DNA of 64,000 bases from Sepiola atlantica (lineage: Eukaryota; Mollusca; Cephalopoda; Sepiida; Sepiolidae): positions 38,545,278-38,609,277 of the forward strand of contig OY744516.1 in assembly GCA_963556195.1 (NCBI GenBank), given 5' to 3'. The position numbers and the translations under genes were made by a program. Every line of letters begins with the position of its first letter. The first letter of the stretch is position 1. The notes below the pieces were generated by a model. It did no database searches. It was not told the DNA's origin and was given only the letters and a program-made list of their open reading frames with translations. This document shows, in pieces, positions 1-15,104 of this stretch.

Positions 1-413
1 TTTTAACCCCCTTTTTTTCTTCTTTTTATTCTTTTATTCTTAGTATTGAAATGTTTTTTTATATATATTTTTTATATATATATGTTTTTTTATATTTATT
101 TATTTATATATATATATATATATTTTTTCATATATATCTTTTTATTTTTTACCCCCCTTTTTTATTCCCTTTAATCTTGAATTCTCTTTCTTCTCCCGTG
201 TTTTAAATCTTAACGGTCTTATTACACTAAATTCAAATTTAAACAAACACACACAACACACTGAGCAAATAACGCGTCCCAACAAGAGTGTCATGTGACC
301 TCACATTTCCAAAACAGATGACAACAGAAGCTGAAGAGAGCCGGATGGGTAAGACCTTCCGTGCTTGAAACCGACGGTACGAATGTTGTACTAATTTTTC
401 TGTACCAGAATAA

Positions 414-418
<5 letters not shown>
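1..418. other. T-rich low-complexity DNA, no gene
   Basis: The first 180 bases are mostly T with short TA runs. Bases 180-410 are ordinary A+T-rich sequence. The only open frame here runs into the adjacent TA tract and reads as alternating Tyr-Ile, so I do not treat it as a gene. Confidence 0.7.

Positions 419-465
<47 letters not shown>
419..465. repeat. (TA)n microsatellite
   Basis: An uninterrupted TA dinucleotide run of about 47 bases, the first of more than a dozen such tracts in the window. Confidence 0.97.
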
Positions 466-467
<2 letters not shown>

Positions 468-1584
468 TACATTTTTTCTTGTTTCCTATCTTCTTAAATA
501 TCAAAGTTCGTTACATTGTCCCTTTTTATTATTTCTTTTTTGGCTATGTGGTCGTTTCGTTACCTCAATTCGTATCGTCTATTTCTTCGTCGCTGCTATG
601 TATCTTCCCGTCGTCACTTCTTCACGCAGTGTCGTCTGTGTGGTTAGGCTTCGCATGCCGAATAACTTCACTGGAGTTATAGAAAGAGAATTAATATAAT
701 GCAGGGATTCGAAACGAAGGTTTATTAAGAGAAATTTCTTAAATGTGTTACAAGTAGAACTTACACTTAATTATGAACGAGAGAAACAGTTATATTCTAA
801 ACTTAACTATATATGAATATACTGATATACAGATAGATGACTAGACAGACAAATTAACACCCATCGTCGTTCACAGTGTTGCTGTCATATGGAACTTCTT
901 CAAGCGATCATTCTCTTAGAGCTCCCACTATGACTTGTTTTAAAATATAATCGTTCTGCTCGCTTTAAACCCATGTGATGTCACATCCACGGATCATCTC
1001 ATCTGCATATCGCTTTGAGTTTGGAACTTCTGACATTACCTAGTAAAATATCAAACTGGTGTCAGATCACTCCAGAATACACTCTGAGAACTTTATTCTT
1101 TCGCGCACGTTCACATACACTTTGATCGTACTCATTCACTTGCGGCAAAATCTATACTAATAAATTTCCTCGATGGTATTCTACATTTGACAACTTTTGT
1201 CTACTCCATAAAACTATTGACTAAAACAATGTTATAGGCTTCATTCATTAGTCCTGTTAGAATCAATAATTAGTCTAGACCATGATCTCTCTATTTTCAA
1301 CCAGAAGTAATTTTTACTGCTGCCATTGCACAGCATTTACAAATTTTCAAAACATCTTCAGTTTTTAACCCTACAAGATAAAAAAACATAGCCTCAATAT
1401 GCTTTCGTGATTTAGCATGTCAAGTAATCATTTATTTTTCATGTAATACATTTATCAAAGTAAACTGTAAATGTAATCTTGGCAAAGGTAACTCTAAATT
1501 TTTTACCGCATTGCCAAAATAATTTTATTTGCATTTATATAATTAATTAATCCCTAATGTTTGCTATTTTCTGAAATGAATTAC

Positions 1585-1586
<2 letters not shown>
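466..1586. other. non-coding stretch with a diverged dispersed repeat
   Basis: No gene is recognisable. The part around 690-1075 resembles 22250-22560: both run from a TTTATT-containing start, through a GACAGA-rich middle, to a shared block of the form GTCAyATCC...CATATCGCTTTrAGT. The resemblance is patchy by eye. It suggests two old copies of one interspersed element whose type I cannot name. Confidence 0.4.

Positions 1587-1648
<62 letters not shown>
1587..1648. repeat. (TA)n microsatellite flanking a transposon
   Basis: A TA run that stops exactly at the terminal CAGGGTGA of the transposon at 1649. The matching TA run resumes at 3018. The element therefore sits inside a single TA tract, as expected for an element that targets TA. 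Confidence 0.95.
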
Positions 1649-3116
<1,468 letters not shown>

Positions 3117-4089
3117 ATGCAAAGGAATAGTACTTAATATATATATAGGCGATTTGAAGTATGAACCGTTATGCTTTTCCTTAACCAAAATATTAATAGG
3201 AATAAACAATGGTCAATTTGCAAAATAAATCGTTTTCCATGTAAAGATTTTTTTTAAACATAGTTCACCCCAAACAAGGCAGTATACCACTGTAGACGTA
3301 AGGGGCTACTGAGAAAAAGGGTGAGAGTGTTTTTTTTCTTTATGTGGGGGGGGGTCAACCTAAATTTGGAGCTGTACAGCGAGATGTCTGTTAACAGTAG
3401 TTTTAAACTTCTGCATGTCAGTACCATCAGGAAAACAAGGAGCAGGGAAGGAGTTCCAGAGTCCAGCAGCACGAGGAAAGAAGCTTTTGGAGTAGAAAGC
3501 TCTTCGGCATCTGGGGGCCATCCAGAGTGAACGGATGGAATTTGGCAGATTGTCGGATTAGTCTAGTTAATTTGCGTCGTGGGGGCATCAGAGCAGCAAG
3601 CACAGCCCATTGAAGTACTTGTAAAACAGGCACAAGGAAGCAACATTGCGGCGGTGGGATAGGGGTTAGAGCTTGGTGGATAGTAAGGGACCTATTAAGT
3701 TGGCGACTCTTTTTTGAACCTTGTCTAAGAAGGAGAGACTAGTGGATGATGCACCAGCCCAGATGTGGCAACAATACTCCATGCATGGGCGGATGGTGGC
3801 TTTGTAGAGATATAGGATAATGCCAGGTGTGAGAAGTTTACTAGCATGGTAGAGGGAGCCCACCTTCTTTGAAGCAGTCCTGGCAATGTATTCAATGTAT
3901 TTGTTCCAATTCATTTTATCTGTGAAAGTTAGGCCGAGGAGTTTGAATGATGAACTCTTGTAGTTATTGAAGGAAAGTAGCTTTGTCTTTCCGACATTAA
4001 AAGTTACCGTCCATTTTTTACCCCAGTCAACTACAGACTGGATTCATTTCTAAGGATTCGGCCTTTGCCTCAGATATGTACGCGTCTGT

Positions 4090-4660
4090 TTTACCCACAT
4101 GACGAGAGTAGAGCGTGGTGTCGTCAGCAAATATTCATATTTCAGTCTCAATTACGTAAGAGAAGTCATTTATAAAAATTAGGAACAGTAGAGGTCCTAG
4201 GATAAATCATTGGGGTACACCAGCATTTATGTCATGTTGTTTCGATAGTCGGCCATCGAGGAGAACCTGGATCTTTCTTTTTGTTAAGAAGGATTTAATT
4301 ATATTAAATATTTGTCCAGTAATACCATATGAGTGCAGTTTTAGGAGAAGCCCTACGTGCCAGACCTTGTCAAAGACCTTGGATATATCAAGCGCTACCG
4401 CTCTAGCTTCACCTGCCTTGTCCAGTGTATGATATATGCGTTCAGCGATGACCGTTATGATATCTGCGGTAGATCGTGCTTGTCTAAATCCGTATTGATG
4501 ATCAGAAAGAAGTTTATCATTAGCTAGGTGCCGGACTAAAGCAAGATTGATTGATGATTCAAAGATTTTAGAAAAGATCAGGAGTAGACTGATTGGACGG
4601 TAGTTTAGAGGATCAGTTCTATCTCCAGAATTCTGTAAGACTGATACCACAGAGGCAATT
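4090..4660 (-). pseudogene. LINE reverse transcriptase fragment, copy 1
   Basis: Minus-strand frame with NYRPISLLLIFSKIFE, YGFRQARSTAD, a motif-A block ALDISKVFDKVWH with the catalytic Asp residues, and DINAGVPQ. The FADDTTLYSRH block with the catalytic Asp pair follows near 4108-4130 after stops (the sequence changes frame around 4140-4200). It copies LINE RNA into DNA at a nicked target. Compared with the 334-codon open frame of copy 2 (38114-39118) it is shorter and interrupted. Downstream on the minus strand, 3427-3914 encodes the typical LINE C-terminal segment with ATIRPCMEYCCHIWAGAS. Confidence 0.85.
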
Positions 4661-5113
4661 TTCCAACTATCAGGGAAACATGATTCAGCAAGGCATTTGT
4701 TGTATAGTTTGGAGAGGACAGGGGCCAGCCCAGCAGATCATTTCTTTATTACTATTACTGGTATAAGATCAGGCCAACAGGTTTTGGAGGTGTCAAGGTT
4801 TTTATGATGACTTTGACCTGAAATACGGTGATGACCAGGTTCTCAAGTGTGGTTTCAGTCCGCAATGGGAATTTGGGGAGGGAGTGATTTGCCGAGTCCA
4901 AATTGAAGTTTAAGGCAAAACGATTGGCCAGTAGTTCAGCCTCATCAGTTGCCGTACAAACAACATCGTTGTGATTTGATAGCTGGGGAATTGTCGATTG
5001 CCCATTGTTCATTACACTATTGTAGATTTTCTAGAAATCACGAGTACCTAGTTTCTGTGACTGAATGCGTTTTTTGGTTATCTCTGTATACCTTCTCTTT
5101 GCTTCATCTATCA

Positions 5114-5880
5114 CTACTTTGCAATCATTTCTTGTCTCTGCACATTTTTTCTGTTCGCAGTTGACTTATGTCGGGCGAATTTTCGGAATGCTTTCTGCCT
5201 CTCAGCAATAGCAGTTGCACATTCTGGGGTGAACCATTGAGGAGAGTGGGGTGTGCTGAAGAATTTTCGCGTGGGGACATGAGCATAAATGCCTGCTTTG
5301 ACCCATTCGATTAGTTCATTTGCACACTGATCAGCAGGGAGTGAGAAAGTTTCACCCCATGGTGCGTCGCTGATGTGATCACCGAGGGATTCAAAATAAG
5401 CCTTGTCATAGTTTCCCGTCGTTTTGAGCAACGACTCTTCAGCTTTTGGACGAGTTTTTAAAGTGATAAGTATCATTACTACAACGTGATCAGAGCTTCC
5501 GAGCGGGCTGTGGGCATTCGCCACACAATCATCGGGTAGTGAGGTCAAGAACAGGCCGAGAAGTGAAGCTTGCTGGTCCGCACGATCAGCAGGCGGGTCG
5601 GGCAAGTGACAGTCTGTGAGAGGTCATGAGCTGAGGAGAAATTAAACGTAGTGGTCCCAGCTGCATCAGTAACGCTGGAAAATACCAAGCAGTCACGGTG
5701 ATGTGCATTAAAATCCCCAAATACATGTATTTGGGCATTCGAGTCGAGTGAGAGGTCTGTGGATACGTTTTTGTTTGTTATTTTTAGATTGAATCGAATT
5801 TTATAATCAGCAGCAATAACTACTTGACATGCCAACACCGTTATTTGGCTTAGTCCTAATCTTACAATCAAAAGGAACAC
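5114..5880 (-). pseudogene. LINE apurinic-type endonuclease remnant
   Basis: Two overlapping minus-strand frames cover the endonuclease/exonuclease/phosphatase-type domain. The upstream frame (5880-5545) has HVFGDFNAHHRD, the catalytic GDFN block. The downstream frame (5605-5114) has SPLGSSDHVVV, the SDH block with the catalytic His, followed by the linker to the reverse transcriptase. The domain nicks target DNA to prime reverse transcription. The early part with the first catalytic residues is too eroded to follow, and the frame changes at about 5590. The second LINE copy in this window lacks this domain. Confidence 0.75.
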
Positions 5881-5960
5881 CTATCGGCTGAGAAGAGAAT
5901 GCGATGGTTCACATGTCGTTATTGTCCATCCACCAAAGTGGGAGGGACTTCTCTTCGCAG

Positions 5961-6239
5961 ATCAGCTGAGCTAAATGGAAGGACTAAAATGGAATGCAGC
6001 AAATAATTTTAGAATAAGAAGAGCGAGATAGCAGAGAAAAATTGGTGGTGCTGCCAATTTAGAAAAAAAAGGTTTTAAAACTTTTTTGTTATTTCTTTTC
6101 AGTTAGACCTCAATAAGCTATTTCGGCCTAAAATAGACAGCCGTTTCGACTTAAAAATCTGTTGTGGGCCTATAAAGAGTCCAGAAGAAAAACACGAACT
6201 CGGAGAAAACAAGTATATTGAGAAAAGTACAATACAACA
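5961..6239. other. non-coding spacer
   Basis: A-rich sequence between the LINE 5' region and the SINE-like repeat. I see no gene, tandem repeat or inverted repeat. Confidence 0.5.
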
Positions 6240-6400
6240 GAGAAGAAGAATATTTATTTACTCCTCTCCAGGAGTTAGGTACAAGGCCAATTTTATCTCA
6301 CTCCCACAAGTAAGATGTGACCCAAGGTCGGGTCGGAAAAGTTGGGTTTGAAAAGCCAGCGCCCGAGAGGTGAGCACTCTGGCCATTAGAAATTGCTTGG
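6240..6400 (-). repeat. SINE-like repeat, possibly tRNA-derived
   Basis: Read on the minus strand, the head (about 6400-6340) has a possible Pol III box A (TGGCCAGAGTGCTCACC) and a weak box B (TTTCAAACCC). The tail contains ACTTGTGGGAGTGAGATAAA and CTAACTCCTGGAGAGGAG. The same tail, on the plus strand, recurs at about 22500-22625 with roughly 80 percent identity by eye. The recurrence shows a dispersed repeat. The tRNA origin is inferred from the weak promoter-like boxes. Confidence 0.5.
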
Positions 6401-6689
6401 GCAGCCCCGTCGGCATTCCCCGGTAGGAGCGCCTCTGGCTATAAACTTACTCCTCCCCAAAGAGGGGAGGCAAAGCCTGGGAGGGTGCACCTCCTAGAAC
6501 TGCACAGGACAGACCCATAGACTGACGTAATCATGCCCCGAAGGCCAAGACAACACTGGTCCATAGAGTATAGTATCCATCGGAACAGATACTACACTTT
6601 GATAGAGAAGAAGAGTAGCTGTATTTCAGTTTTGACTGCCAGTATAGACTGGTGGGTGTCCAACACTGAGAAGCAGTGGAAGAGTTCAA

Positions 6690-8480
<1,791 letters not shown>

Positions 8481-8738
8481 CGGTGACTGTATCAGGTGAG
8501 GTAGGTGCTCAAACCCACACAGCTAGTGTGTGGTCTTGCATCAGGGAGTCAGTTAGAGACGTTGTTCGGAATTGTTAGAATGTAAGACGATAGACCCAAC
8601 TCCAGTGCGATAGAAAAAATTCGACTGTCAAAAAGCCTTAACATTTAATTCCTTTTTTGAACATTTTTTTTCATTATGAACTTGTGTTCCTAACGAGGTA
8701 CACGGTAGTATTGAAACATGAATTGATTTCTGTAGACC

Positions 8739-8741
<3 letters not shown>
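8481..8741. other. tail of the Gypsy-like relic and spacer
   Basis: The first part may still be polyprotein, since a frame just before 8480 gives a TSDEDRTDSLARVP-like segment typical of the end of RNase H. The remainder has no recognisable feature. Confidence 0.4.

Positions 8742-8830
<89 letters not shown>
8742..8830. repeat. (TA)n followed by (GT)n microsatellite
   Basis: TA run from 8742 to 8818, then a short GT run to about 8830. Confidence 0.96.
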
Positions 8831-8878
8831 TTGTGTTTCTGTCTGAGTGTGGTTGTGTATACTGTACTTGCAATTTAA

Positions 8879-9352
8879 TTTGGAATTATTATATTTGCGC
8901 CTTCCATCACGAACGCATATTATAATGTTTCATCAACAATTGCTAATTGAATTATTTAAAAAATAATTTCCCGATATTGACACTAATTTGAGCTCGACGT
9001 GGGAAGCTAAAACAATTCTTTAATTAGAATATTTTTCACTGGTCAGAAACTTGATACTTTTCTGTGATTTGATCAAGAAAGACGCGTATTGTAAAGATGT
9101 GTTTATTTAATCTGCCAGTTTAGCGATGAAAATTCTATTTTCAAACTTGACAAAACGCCGGCTTCACCGACGGACACCTTTGTAGAGATGGGGGCGAGCA
9201 TCATAATTGTTGTTTTCAACTTGGGAGAAAACGCCATTTCAAGCGTGACAGACGAACAAAAATTCTAGTTCAATATTAAGTCGATATTTAGACAGATCAT
9301 AAAAAAGTTGCGTCCATTTAATGTTTCAGAATTTAGCGAAAGCACGAGCGAG
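8879..9352. other. spacer with a short dispersed repeat
   Basis: No gene. Around 9115-9310 there are phrases such as AAAACGCC, CATTTCAAGCGTGACAGACG and CGACGGACA that recur in similar form at 28390-28700, 31230-31385 and 47690-47725, suggesting an old interspersed repeat with a GACAG-rich end. Confidence 0.35.
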
Positions 9353-9368
9353 ATAGATAGATAGATAA

Positions 9369-9444
<76 letters not shown>

Positions 9445-9478
9445 CGAGAGCGAGAGAGGAGAGAGAGTGTGAGAGTGA
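9353..9478. repeat. (TAGA)n and (GA)n microsatellite
   Basis: A few TAGA units followed by a GA run from 9371 to about 9452 and imperfect GA sequence after it. Confidence 0.95.
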
Positions 9479-9659
9479 AGGAAAGCGAGAATATAAGACA
9501 GGTAACTTTGTGAATAAATTTGAAATTAAGGCAAATTAGAATAATTAACATAAATGTTTTGCAAACATAACTCTATTCGAAATCCGAGAAATAGTTAAAA
9601 ATGTATTTTGCGTAATTAAAATATACAGGGAAACAAACGTTGATCAACCTGGCTTTAGT

Positions 9660-9801
<142 letters not shown>

Positions 9802-9804
9802 TTC

Positions 9805-11155
9805 ATGCATATGACTAAAAAGGAAGTAGAAACGCTGATAAGCATAATCTTCAGCCAGAACATCTGAATGGAATTCGGAATGGAAAAGTGTGCATTATAA
9901 CGACTAAATGAGGAAAACGCTAGATAGGGAATAGAACTATCTAACAAAGAGGGGAGGCGACGACTTGCCGTACATAATACCTATACATATCTAGGAAGTC
10001 TAGAAGCAGACATAATTAAATCAACAGAAATAAAAGAGAAGATTGGAAAAGAATACATGAGAAGAACAAGGAATCTCGTAGAGACTATATTAAATAATAG
10101 AAACTTAAAAAGAATAAACACCTAGGCTCTCTCTCTCTCTCTCTTTCTCTCTCTAGTAAGATATTCTGGACTATTAATAGTGTAGACAAAACTCAGATAC
10201 TTAAATCAGAAGATTCATGGTTATGTATTATCAACTATTACCAAAGGGTAATACTGACCGACTGATAGGATAGAAGGGACGATTACTGCTAAGCAGAGAA
10301 GAATCTGTGGATAACACATACAAAACTTGAACCAAGAACACAGAAAGGCTAATCATTGCAACAAGAGACACCGCCAGAATGAACAATACAAAGAGCAGCT
10401 AAACTGGAAACAAAACGACGAGGAAAAAAGTGGGTCGATAAGCAACTGCATGGACGATTTACAATACTTACTAGTGTAGAGACACACGAAACATCTTGGA
10501 TATGGTTACAAAAAGGTCACCCGAACAGAGAGACAACTTTTCTTATAACAGCTTCACAGAACAACGCGACAAGAACGTACTATTTGAACGCTGAAATGTA
10601 AAAAAAATCCTGGAAAACAGTATATGTAGACTGTGTTGAGAAAGAAACAAAACGAAGAATCACATCAGTAGATGGTAGAAAATATCCCCAAAGAATACAA
10701 ACACAGACGCGACTGCGTGGGGAAGGAAGTATACTGGAAACTACGCAAACGGTCGAATCTTGAACATGCGGAATATGATACACATGAAATCAGAAACAGT
10801 ACTGACAAACAAAAAGCACACAATTCCTTGGTTCATGGAGGTACAAGCAGTCAAAATCATCTTAGCAAAGAGATCAGATGTCATAATAGATTACGAAAAG
10901 GAAATCCTGTCAAATCGTAGATTTTACCGTCCGAGTAGTTCACAAAGTGAAGCTCAAAGTGGCTCCAAAACGAAGCTTGCAGTTAATCTAAAATGAATAC
11001 GTGACATGAAGAAAGTTAATAAAATATCAATAATGGATAGCACTAAGAAGAATCGCCAAACACTCGAAAAATAGCAAAAGGAGAAATTAGAATCAATGGT
11101 ACAAGTGAGACCATACGACGAACCGTAATCGTAAAAATAATCGAAAAATCCCAAA
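9805..11155 (+). mobile_element. R2/Hero-like LINE 3' region with restriction-like endonuclease relic
   Basis: Plus-strand remnants of a LINE with a C-terminal restriction-like endonuclease. The end of the reverse-transcriptase region gives YTYLGSLEADIIKSTEIKEK near 9975 and RKKWVDKQLHGRFT near 10418. A Cys-rich stretch around 10620-10650 corresponds to the usual CCHC zinc motif but is degraded. At 10735-10930 the endonuclease-like block reads HTIPWFMEVQAVKIILAKRSDVIIDYEKEIL in successive frames, where the family normally has an R-P-D-I-I-x-x-D core (the Pro is Ser here). A homologous tail continues to about 11150. The clade name is from memory of the protein pattern. Stops and frame changes make it non-functional. 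The upstream half is missing, as expected for 5' truncation or because the (TAA)n tract abuts it. Confidence 0.6.
10126..10155. repeat. (CT)n microsatellite
   Basis: Short CT run with two interruptions, inside the R2/Hero-like relic. Confidence 0.9.
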
Positions 11156-12413
11156 AGGCGGAAACCAACCTAAATAAAATACGAACGCTTACCATCCACA
11201 CGCATGTTGAAATATAAATAAAGCAAAAAAGTCAAAGAACATCACACGTGCCGAAGAGTACTTAAACTACCATAATTCCCATAAACTGATCCCGTCAAAA
11301 AATGATATTAGCTTTTGCTGGCATCACACAAAATGATTATGAGCCTCAATAATGATGGAAAGACCGAGAACCGAAAAAAACAAACCGAGAAGTGAAAAAT
11401 CCATGGTAAACAGCAGTTGCGATCACACAAAAAAATTTCAATAGTTATCGAAGAAAGGGGAGAATGTTGAAGATTTGAGAGGTTTGTTGGCATTGATACT
11501 CCGGAGAACACCAATCGTTATTGCTATTTTGGTCTCTGCAGAAAAAATGTAATTATCTCAGTCTTCCTCGGGACAAACATCACCTGACCCGACGGTCAAC
11601 TAACCCTCTTCTTCGCCCCACTGTCTTCCCGAACTCCCCTAGTAACCTCTCCCCGCTCTCCCATCACCCCCTCTCCCCGTTGCCCGGGGCAAAAGTAATT
11701 ACTAACCCTGTCTTCCCCCTCATCTCTTTCGATGTATATTTAGGTCATCGTTACAAAAATCCCGAGAGTCAACTTAGATCCAACGCTAAAGCTTTATATC
11801 TATAACCACTGGACTACGGTAGACAATATAAAATATTGCAAAAAATATGTCAGTTAAACGAATTTTGAAGCTGACACGATGTCTGATATTACAAATTAGT
11901 ACTATATTGTACCAATGTTCTAATATACTATTTAAGTGATGACATAAACTGAAGAGTTGTGAATTTAACAAACAAGATGAGAATAATTGACCGAATAATC
12001 GCAATACTTGATATCAATCTTAATTTAAGAAAATCCGAAATATAAGCTTTACTCGCTTTTTTCTAATAGCCTCTCATATGAAAGTTAAACAGAAAAAATC
12101 AAACTATACCAATGTTTCCAGATTTTCAGGACTTCGATGATGACTTTTTCATTTTCCATACTTTTTGTAAAATATATGTAGTAACTACTTTTTCAGAATA
12201 CCCGAAATATGATGCAGATAATCTATTTTTAGTATTGTCTTACTTAATCAATTAATAATAAAACTAAATAGAAGGTTTGATTATATTCAGTATTGAATTT
12301 CATGAATTCAGAGTCAAACTATTTCTTCTCATATTCGGACTATTTATCAAATATATTGTTGAATTAAGATTACTTATTCGGATTTATTCTAACCACAACG
12401 GGTCACATTGTAT
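11156..12413. other. non-coding spacer
   Basis: No recognisable gene or repeat. A pyrimidine-rich segment lies at 11580-11730. The open frame at 11521-11805 is Pro/Ser-rich with no known motif. Confidence 0.5.
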
Positions 12414-12419
12414 ACTATC

Positions 12420-12825
12420 TGTGGTTTAAGATACTGTCATAATTTGTCTTGGTGACAATATCTGTCAATTTGCAGATTGGCTTGTTTGGAGTCTATGGAC
12501 ATGGGTGGCTCTAAATGGTTATCAATTTGCATAGGTGGATACTATTAATTGTCAATTGAGTTATCTCACCTTTGAAGATTGGCTGTTCGGAGTCTATGGA
12601 CATAGATGGCTCTGGTTATTAGGCAATTTGCTTAAGTAGCGAGATTATTAGTATGAAAACTAATCTTTTGAAATTGAAGAGGTTAGTTTATTCTTATGCA
12701 GCAGAGAATGAACAGCGAACAGTAAGAAGTGAAAAATAAGCACTTGACAGTGGACAGTACAGATTGAGATTTTTCGTGGTGGTGACATCGAAGTAAAGTT
12801 AATTTAATTCAATTATCGGATTACA
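12420..12825 (+). repeat. 5' LTR of the Gypsy-like element
   Basis: About 406 bases, from TGTGGTTTAAGATACTGTC to GGATTACA. Relative to the 3' LTR it has about 100 extra bases because a block containing AGATTGGCT...GGAGTCTATGGACAT occurs twice in tandem (about 12470-12540 and 12575-12645), while the 3' LTR has it once. A possible primer-binding site starting TGGCGTGAAGAGG lies 8 bases downstream at 12834. Its tRNA partner is not identified. Confidence 0.8.
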
Positions 12826-13216
12826 AGCTATTTTGGCGTGAAGAGGAGACTATGGAGTCTAAAAATTTAGCTAAGATGTACTCTGGTGGATGAAAAAGTA
12901 AAACTGATTGAAAAACTACAGAAAATGCAAGAGCTTGTTAGTTAGATTCCTACTCCAACTATTGGCTGGTTCAGCAGGATACCTAGGGACAGTGCTGTAT
13001 CATACGCCCAAACTGGCATTCGTCACCGGATTCTCAGATGACGTATCTGTAGCACTGCAACATCAATCTCACATAGAAAGAATGGATGACAGTAAACTGA
13101 TACCGACTCCACGGCTTTTAATTAGCAAAAGAAAGCGAGAGACTGGAACGGTGGCAACGGGTACACATACCACTACACTGGATATTGAGGTTCAAAGATA
13201 ATCATCAAGTATTCGG

Positions 13217-13325
13217 TGCTTTATGTGACGAGGACCGCATTTCATTAAAGATTGCACGGAGTCACCTAGAGCAAAAGTAAGGGTCTATGAGTGTGGATAA
13301 CTTTGGGCACATTGTGAGATGTTGT
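13217..13325 (+). pseudogene. gag double zinc knuckle, broken
   Basis: The first knuckle reads RCFM-stop-RGPHFIKDC: the second Cys of CX2CX4HX4C is replaced by TGA (13226-13228). The second knuckle, YECG...FGHIVRCC, follows at about 13285-13320 with a frame change inside. Such knuckles bind the element's RNA during packaging. The spacing of the remaining Cys and His residues makes the assignment firm even though the frame is destroyed. Confidence 0.7.
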
Positions 13326-13412
13326 TCTCAGGCTCAGGAAAACGAGCAGGGGTAGCTTCTGCGCCAGTAGCTACCCCGGCACAAAATAAAGGCGCAGTAC
13401 GGACCTCTTTCA

Positions 13413-13676
13413 ATGATAGTAGTAGCAATAAATGATAGTGGCATGACGGCGCTTGTAGATACTAGATACACAACCACTTCACTAAACTCCAAACTTGTGA
13501 GTGGGCGTGGTAGGAGTAGCACTGTGAAAGCGGTTGATGGAAAGGACGTAAACTGTAAGGGAGATAAAAGTATATTGAGTACGGGTGAATGTGGAAGTGA
13601 TTGTAATAGTTTACATGATTGTTGGGATCGATGTCATGATTTGAATTTAGGTAATCAATGCGATAGGGAGGTGTGA
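13413..13676 (+). pseudogene. retroelement aspartic protease remnant
   Basis: An 87-codon open frame containing VVAINDSGMTALVDTRYTT. ALVDT plus a following Thr-rich segment matches the active-site loop of retropepsins, with the essential Gly of DTG replaced by Arg. It lies directly after the gag knuckles, where protease sits in Gypsy-type polyproteins. The later part of the frame shows no clear second motif. Confidence 0.65.
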
Positions 13677-13989
13677 TTATAAACAAAACTGAGGTGAAAT
13701 TTGAAGACGTATACTGTGCCGTAGCTGCTTATTAGTCGAACATTTGAAAAATCGAGGACAAAAATTTTAAAGCATATTTTTCTGGAAATGAAATGGACAG
13801 TAAAATGGAAAGTGGTGGGAGAGACCACAGTGTTACAGAAAGAAGTAAAATATTACAAGAATTCCCTGTAAAGTGAGAAAATCTCAGAGTTAAAGAAAAA
13901 GGTGGAAAAATGGATAGCGGACGGTATTCTCTTACCACGGAAGGGTGAAAAAATATGTATTACAATTAATAGCAGTGTTCAAGGCCACA

Positions 13990-14270
13990 AAGTAAAGTCA
14001 GGCCAGTGTTAGACTTTCGGAAATTTAACTGTTTTCTGTAGCATGTCATACGGGGAACGACATAATACATATGTGTGATGAGAAGATAAAGACGGTTGGC
14101 ACGGGGAACTTCGATTGTTGACCTTGTCTGCCCACTTGCAGCTACATGTGGCAACGGAACTCCGGCAGTACAGCTGGTTTACTATAAAGGAATAACCTAC
14201 TCTCTGACACAGTTAGACAAAAGAGGCCACTGATTCGTACAATAATGACATAATGGTAGATATGACAAAG
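13990..14270 (+). pseudogene. reverse-transcriptase fragments of the LTR element
   Basis: At 13995-14035 one frame reads VRPVLDFRKFNCF, the N-terminal RT motif. At 14110-14215 shifted frames give LQLHVAT-like and QLVYYKGITYSLTQL segments that match the RT palm region of the same family. The YxDD box is not visible before the next domain, so the central RT has been deleted or eroded. Confidence 0.6.
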
Positions 14271-14694
14271 GTATCAACAGGCGAAGTGGTGGAACATCTT
14301 AAGGGATTTGGGCAACAGCAAAGCCGCTAGACTCCTTGAACGACAGGGCAACGCTGGGTCTTAAGCTGATGAAAGGAATAATGTGTGGGCTGATGTTCAG
14401 AAGAGGCAACGACAAAAGAAATAAGTAGACGTCAGTTGTTTTACATTTGAAGCATATTGTAGGGACACTATCCAGTTGCTGTATGGCTGCGACTAGCGTG
14501 CAGTATGTAAAAAGCAGAGCAAGTGGAGTAGACTGGGAGGGTAGAGTTGAAGGCAAAATTGTCAAAGTATTGCAGGAGATTCTAGCTGATGTAGAAAAAG
14601 AGGACCCTGTTAGTGGAGCTTGGTACACATGAAACAAAAATAGGAGTGGTGTAGTGTGATGCAAGCAGTATTGCAACAGGCGGTGTTGTAGAGA

Positions 14695-15021
14695 TTGGTG
14701 GTTTGGTGGCGGAAAAGTGCATGGCTGAGAAAAAATAATGATTTTAGTCACATTAACGTGACCGAATATGATGCTGTTCTGAAAGGCATACATTTAGCTA
14801 TCCAATGGGGATTAAGAGACATTGAGATAAGGAATAATTCCGCAACGGTACTAAGTTGGGTGAACTCTACAGTGAAAGAGAGCGAAAAAATACGAACCAA
14901 GGGCGCTGGGAAAATTATTGTGAAGCGGAGATTGGGAATACTTGGAGAATTAATATCTGAATTTGTACTGCGAATAAAGGTAGTGATGTGCCTTCAGAGA
15001 GAAACAAAGCAGATGCGATAA
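14695..15021 (+). pseudogene. RNase H domain of the LTR element
   Basis: A 108-codon frame containing INVTEYDAVLKGIHLAIQW and later SATVLSWVNSTVKES and AGKIIVKRRLGIL. It closely parallels the RNase H block of the relic at 8200-8420 (MTELDAVLKGLNL and ASEILIRRRLDTI), showing that the two elements belong to related families. RNase H removes the RNA strand during reverse transcription. The Glu of the E-L-D motif position is still present. The Asp expected in the following I-x-(T/S)-D-S block is Asn-Asn-Ser here. Confidence 0.7.
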
Positions 15022-15104
15022 CCTGAATAAACTAGCGGTGGTTAGTTGAAAAAAAAAGAGATCCTGATATGTTGTGTAGGAACCGGGGAATTAGAAGATT
15101 TGCA

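Larger units (their letters stand above)
3240..5960 (-). mobile_element. Jockey/CR1-like non-LTR retrotransposon (LINE), decayed copy 1
   Basis: A minus-strand LINE with endonuclease, reverse transcriptase and C-terminal region in the expected order. The 3' end is at the low coordinate, where a run of T (A on the coding strand) near 3249 precedes a tail shared with the second copy at about 37665. The sequence from about 3257 to 5190 parallels 37676-39665 closely, which fixes the 3' boundary. The 5' limit is vague: recognisable endonuclease coding ends near 5880 and upstream sequence to about 5960 may still belong. Many stops and frame changes break it. The clade call (Jockey/CR1 group) rests on motifs such as YRPISLL and YGFRQARSTAD and is tentative. 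Confidence 0.8.

Noticed and set aside
320..395. Possible ribozyme-like pairing around GCTTGAAACCGACGGTACG
   Set aside because: A short hairpin can be drawn after GAAA, but no CUGANGA core stands at the right distance with a usable helix II.
239..472. Open frames through TA, GA and TAA microsatellites (also near 3015-3209, 7461-7814, 8628-8878, 9333-9551, 9573-9947, 16781-17092, 18648-19017, 27918-28155, 46274-46547, 57347-57579)
   Set aside because: They read as Tyr-Ile, Ser-Leu, Arg-Glu or poly-Leu strings produced by simple repeats, with no domain or gene context.
14299..14793. Minus-strand frame of 164 codons
   Set aside because: It is antisense to the plus-strand pol relic, and its composition is that of complementary coding sequence.
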